From Asterochloris sp. CNOR1 (lineage: Eukaryota; Chlorophyta; Trebouxiophyceae; Trebouxiales; Trebouxiaceae): DNA of 64,000 bases. Both the position numbers and the translations under genes were made by a program. Within the stretch, counting starts at the first letter, position 1, and the number at the start of each line of letters is the position of its first letter. Below, in pieces: positions 59,001 to 64,000 of the stretch. The notes under the pieces were generated by a model. That model was not told the DNA's origin. It saw only the letters and a program-made list of their open reading frames with translations, and did not search any database. The stretch covers positions 620,001 through 684,000 of the forward strand of contig OZ017748.1 in assembly GCA_963969365.1 (NCBI GenBank), written 5' to 3'.

Positions 59001-61367
59001 TGTGACAGCCGTGATGATGCTTCAGAGACCCAAGTGAGGTGTGATTTTGACAATGACATTTAGCAGCTTGGAGGAGACAGTGGCTGACTTACCTCCAGGT
59101 CGCCAAACAGCTGCTTGAAGCGCATCCCATTCTGGGCCTCTCGATTGTAATCGAGCTCCCTGAAGAGACTGGTTGCCCACTCGTCCAGCAGGCTCGGCAG
59201 GTCACTGCAGCAGCCCAGGGCATGAGTCAGTGTACTCTGTACACTCAGGTGAGCTGAGCACACGAGATCAGGTTTGCAGTGCCGTGCCTTGCCTGTCCTT
59301 TGACACAACTGCAGCCACCAGGACCTGATACAGCTGCAGCCAAGCGGGTGTGGGCTGGTTCAGTACCAGGCTGCCAGATGCATGAGCAATGCCGCGGCAG
59401 GACTTGCTTTGCAATGCTAAGCACATGGTTCAGGGCATGCGTCCTGCAGCATATGAGCTGTAAAACTCCATACTCTGTGAAATGTTGAGCACATTCTTGG
59501 GTCCCCCAGCTCTTGATCAAGGCCCTGAGCTTGAGGCTCCTGGGCTCACCTGTTGATCTTCTTGGCCTCTCGAAACCAGCCAGCCAGGCGCCGCAGAATA
59601 AAGATGTCCAGCGCGATGGAATCACGTACTCCTGGCCGCTGTACTTTTACCGCCACAGGCTCATTGTTGCTGCGAAGCACACCCTTGTATACCTGAAGCG
59701 CACGGCACAGCATGCTCACATGGCCTGGGCGGAAGTGTAGCCGCGCTGACACCTGTGTGTGTTTGGCAAAGCATGGCCAGGAATTGATTGAAGCAATGCC
59801 AAGAGCAATGCTGTGCATGACATAGTGTGCTGCCCAGCCAGGGCGACAGTAAAACCCATCACCGAGAGCAGCTACCTGCAAGCATACAGCCTGTTGCGCA
59901 GGGCCACCATCTGGGAAGCATCACTAAAGAGTGCTTCCCTAATCACACGCCTATGTGGACACCTGCCACCAAGACTATGTTTACTGGTGTGCATGCAATC
60001 TAGGCAGGCACAATCATCACCTGGCCAAGCGAGGCAGCCGCTACCGGGCTGGGCGTTAGGCTGCTGAAAACATGGCTGGGCGGCCTGCCAAGCTCATCTC
60101 GTAGCACCTGCAGACAGCAGCTATGCCCTCGCATACAGCGAACAAACAGGCACCTGTGCCACAGGAGTCACTGCACTGCACAGCTGTACATCAGCCCATC
60201 CATCCAAGAACTGCTGGATGCTCTCCCAACCAAGAAATACATCAAGCACTAGTCTTCCTTGAGCACCAGCACTGCGCTCATTGCTGCACATCAGCGACTC
60301 TGTCCACCACATGTTGACGCTGCAGCACCAACGTCAACATGCTAGCCAAGAGTGTGCAGGCAGGCCGCACCTGCATTGCCTCAGCATCTGGGAAAGGCGG
60401 GATCTGATCCTGCAGCTTTTCCAGCTCCTTTAGGTAGTCTGGCGGGGTCACGTCCGGGCGAGAAGAGACAGCCTGCAGCAATCAGCACAGGTGACCAGCG
60501 CGCTGTGCTGCCCTTTGAATGACACAGGCAAACCGTCTGGTGGATGCAGCCTGTGCATGAGGTGCAGCAGAGCAGAACTGCTCTGCTTGGGCCACAGCAC
60601 GTAGTCTCAACGCCTTGAGGGACGCCTCATGCTTCCAGCAGCCTTTCACAATCTCATTGATTGCAAGCTGCCTCAAGCAGTGAACTGTCATGTGCCCCCT
60701 GGCTCTCTGACCTGGCCAATCTTGACAAAGGCAGGGCCCAGATCTGTGAGCATTTCTCGCAGGCGCTGCGCCTGCAGGGGCGTGAGGGTGCTCCAGTCCC
60801 CTCCCCGGCTCGAGAGCCGTGTCTGCACCAGCCATTTTGAGATGGCATACCCTGCACAAATAGATGCCGTTGCAGCTGGGAGCATTGCATGTGTGAAGGC
60901 AGCGCACAACAAGCAAACCCCAGGCCAGCACCTGAGCTTTCCATCTGGTGCCTGCAGACTAGCGACAGCTGCAGACATCGAGCGCCGGCTCACCTACGCT
61001 GATGGCGCGCTTTGTGACCAGCACAGGCCGCGTCGACCAGAAAGCGCCATTCCTATCTGGATTGTACTCCTTCTCCTGCAGCCGGGGTCCTTGTACTGTT
61101 GAAACAGCACCAGGCGTCCAGACCCATTGTAACTCATTCAGCAGCCAGAGACTAGCTGTAGAGCTGCACACAGCATTGCCTGATGCAGAGGCTTACCAGG
61201 TAAGGCAACAGCTCATCAGCCCTGGCAGAGGCTGCCTGCACAGTTGTTCGCCTCAACAGTGTTTGCCTTCTACATGCTCTGCGGAGGAGCCTCCCCTGTG
61301 CCCTGCTGCTACTCAACTGGCAGCCACAGAGAATCGAAGATCCCACAAATTGCTCCGAGCTGAGCAT
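53091..61367 (-). CDS. ABC1K: ABC1K (UbiB/AarF-type) atypical kinase, probably plastid
   Basis: Atypical kinases of this family act on prenylquinone and lipid metabolism at plastid or mitochondrial membranes. Fourteen exons join in phase to 597 codons: 61197-61367, 60994-61075, 60712-60851, 60371-60472, 60021-60107, 59550-59692, 59093-59204, 58650-58829, 58291-58346, 58116-58169, 57547-57817, 57205-57345, 56821-56917, 55972-56126. An Arg-rich leader (LLRRACRRQTLLRRTTVQAA) precedes DLGPAFVKIGQ (KxGQ), AAASLGQVYKGVL, VAVKVQRPGV (Lys near 210), FRELDYNREAQN, MEWVEGTRL, YHSDPHPGNLF and LAYIDFGMMG. Downstream exons are tentative: near 54480-54900 (DDRFQIDGINRLIRLMQEI then Ala/Gln-rich), 53875-54010 (SLASKVSSRIAARTLRTF) and 53091-53570, with a stop at 53091. 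The C-terminal part is unusually long. Confidence 0.92.
55735..56060 (-). repeat. Three-copy array of the end of ABC1K exon 14
   Basis: The real exon end at 55972 reads TTLDDAIAGTRERLMQLLG. Copies further into the intron end near 55857 and 55740. They read TMRDDATSSMWQRLMQLLE and, near-identically framed, TMLDDAVSRMRQ...MQLLE. Spacing is 121 and 117 bp. The first copy has lost a GT donor; the second is followed by GGTGAGC, a good donor. About 60 bp of exon plus junction has been duplicated twice. Confidence 0.88.
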
Positions 61368-61655
61368 TTCTGAACAGTGTGTCGTGGAAGGCAGGCACAC
61401 TATGAAATTAAGTCACTGTCTGGTGGCTAGCAGAGCTTCACTGCATGATCTGAGGAGCAGCTGCAGGAGTCGTAAATTGACAGCCAGAACATGGCTTCCC
61501 GGAATGGAAGTAGCCCATCTGACACCCTACCATCTCGCTTGTGTAGCTGATCCATACTGTGCTTGAACAGACGCCTTGCAGGTGGATGACGTTGAAGCCA
61601 GCTGTAGTGCGAATCGAACGACCAAGACAATCGAGATCATCTGAACATTGAGATC
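61368..61655. promoter_or_regulatory. Divergent promoter region ABC1K / RecQ
   Basis: These 288 bp separate the start codons of the ABC1K gene (minus) and the RecQ gene (plus). They must carry both promoters and 5' leaders. An in-frame ATG at 61400 could extend ABC1K slightly into this interval. Confidence 0.5.

Positions 61656-64000
<2,345 letters not shown>

Overview
The window looks like nuclear DNA of a green alga (Chlorophyta, most likely a trebouxiophyte-type genome). It is GC-rich, its genes have many short exons, and nearly every intron that can be placed ends in TGCAG and begins in GTGAG or a near variant. The recognisable proteins are of plant/algal type: a plant-type ceramide glucosyltransferase, an ABC1K kinase with a transit-like N-terminus, and organellar ribosomal proteins. 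No prokaryotic operons, phage genes, CRISPR arrays, transposase genes or convincing tRNAs were seen. Most open frames in the window are shadows of real exons or run through introns.

Layout, left to right: organellar ribosomal protein uL22 (+, 381-2209); unknown multi-exon gene A (-, 2780-11733); dienelactone hydrolase (-, 12100-15357); unknown multi-exon gene B (+, 15699-21643) with possible 3' continuation B2 to 23708; small predicted organelle membrane protein E (-, 24083-25988); ceramide glucosyltransferase GT21 (-, 26100-31969); cis-prenyltransferase/DHDDS (+, 32001-35607); unknown gene(s) C and C2 (-, about 36.2-45.7 kb); unknown gene D (-, 46799-48303); organellar ribosomal protein bL19 (-, 48879-50045); uridine kinase (+, 50320-52586); ABC1K kinase (-, 53091-61367); and the 5' part of a RecQ helicase (+, 61656 to the window end).

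The recognised genes are housekeeping and do not form a pathway. Loose themes are organelle translation (uL22, bL19), quinone/lipid-related organelle kinase function (ABC1K), and ER/Golgi lipid glycosylation and isoprenoid chemistry (GT21 next to DHDDS). Four divergent pairs share short intergenic regions (DLH/B, GT21/DHDDS, bL19/UCK, ABC1K/RecQ), the shortest only 31 bp between proposed start codons.

The most striking unexplained signal is structural. In at least ten introns, the exon-intron junction (the splice site plus some 20-60 bp of exon edge) has been tandemly copied into the intron, 2 to 4 copies at about 67-155 bp spacing. Often the exon's reading frame is still legible in the copies. 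This occurs in uL22, A, DLH, B, GT21 (twice), DHDDS, C (twice), C2 and ABC1K. It creates rows of decoy or alternative splice sites, and in two genes a copy would insert in frame (30 or 37 codons).

Exon models of the recognised genes were built by hand from splice motifs, phase continuity and remembered family consensus. No alignment or expression data were used.
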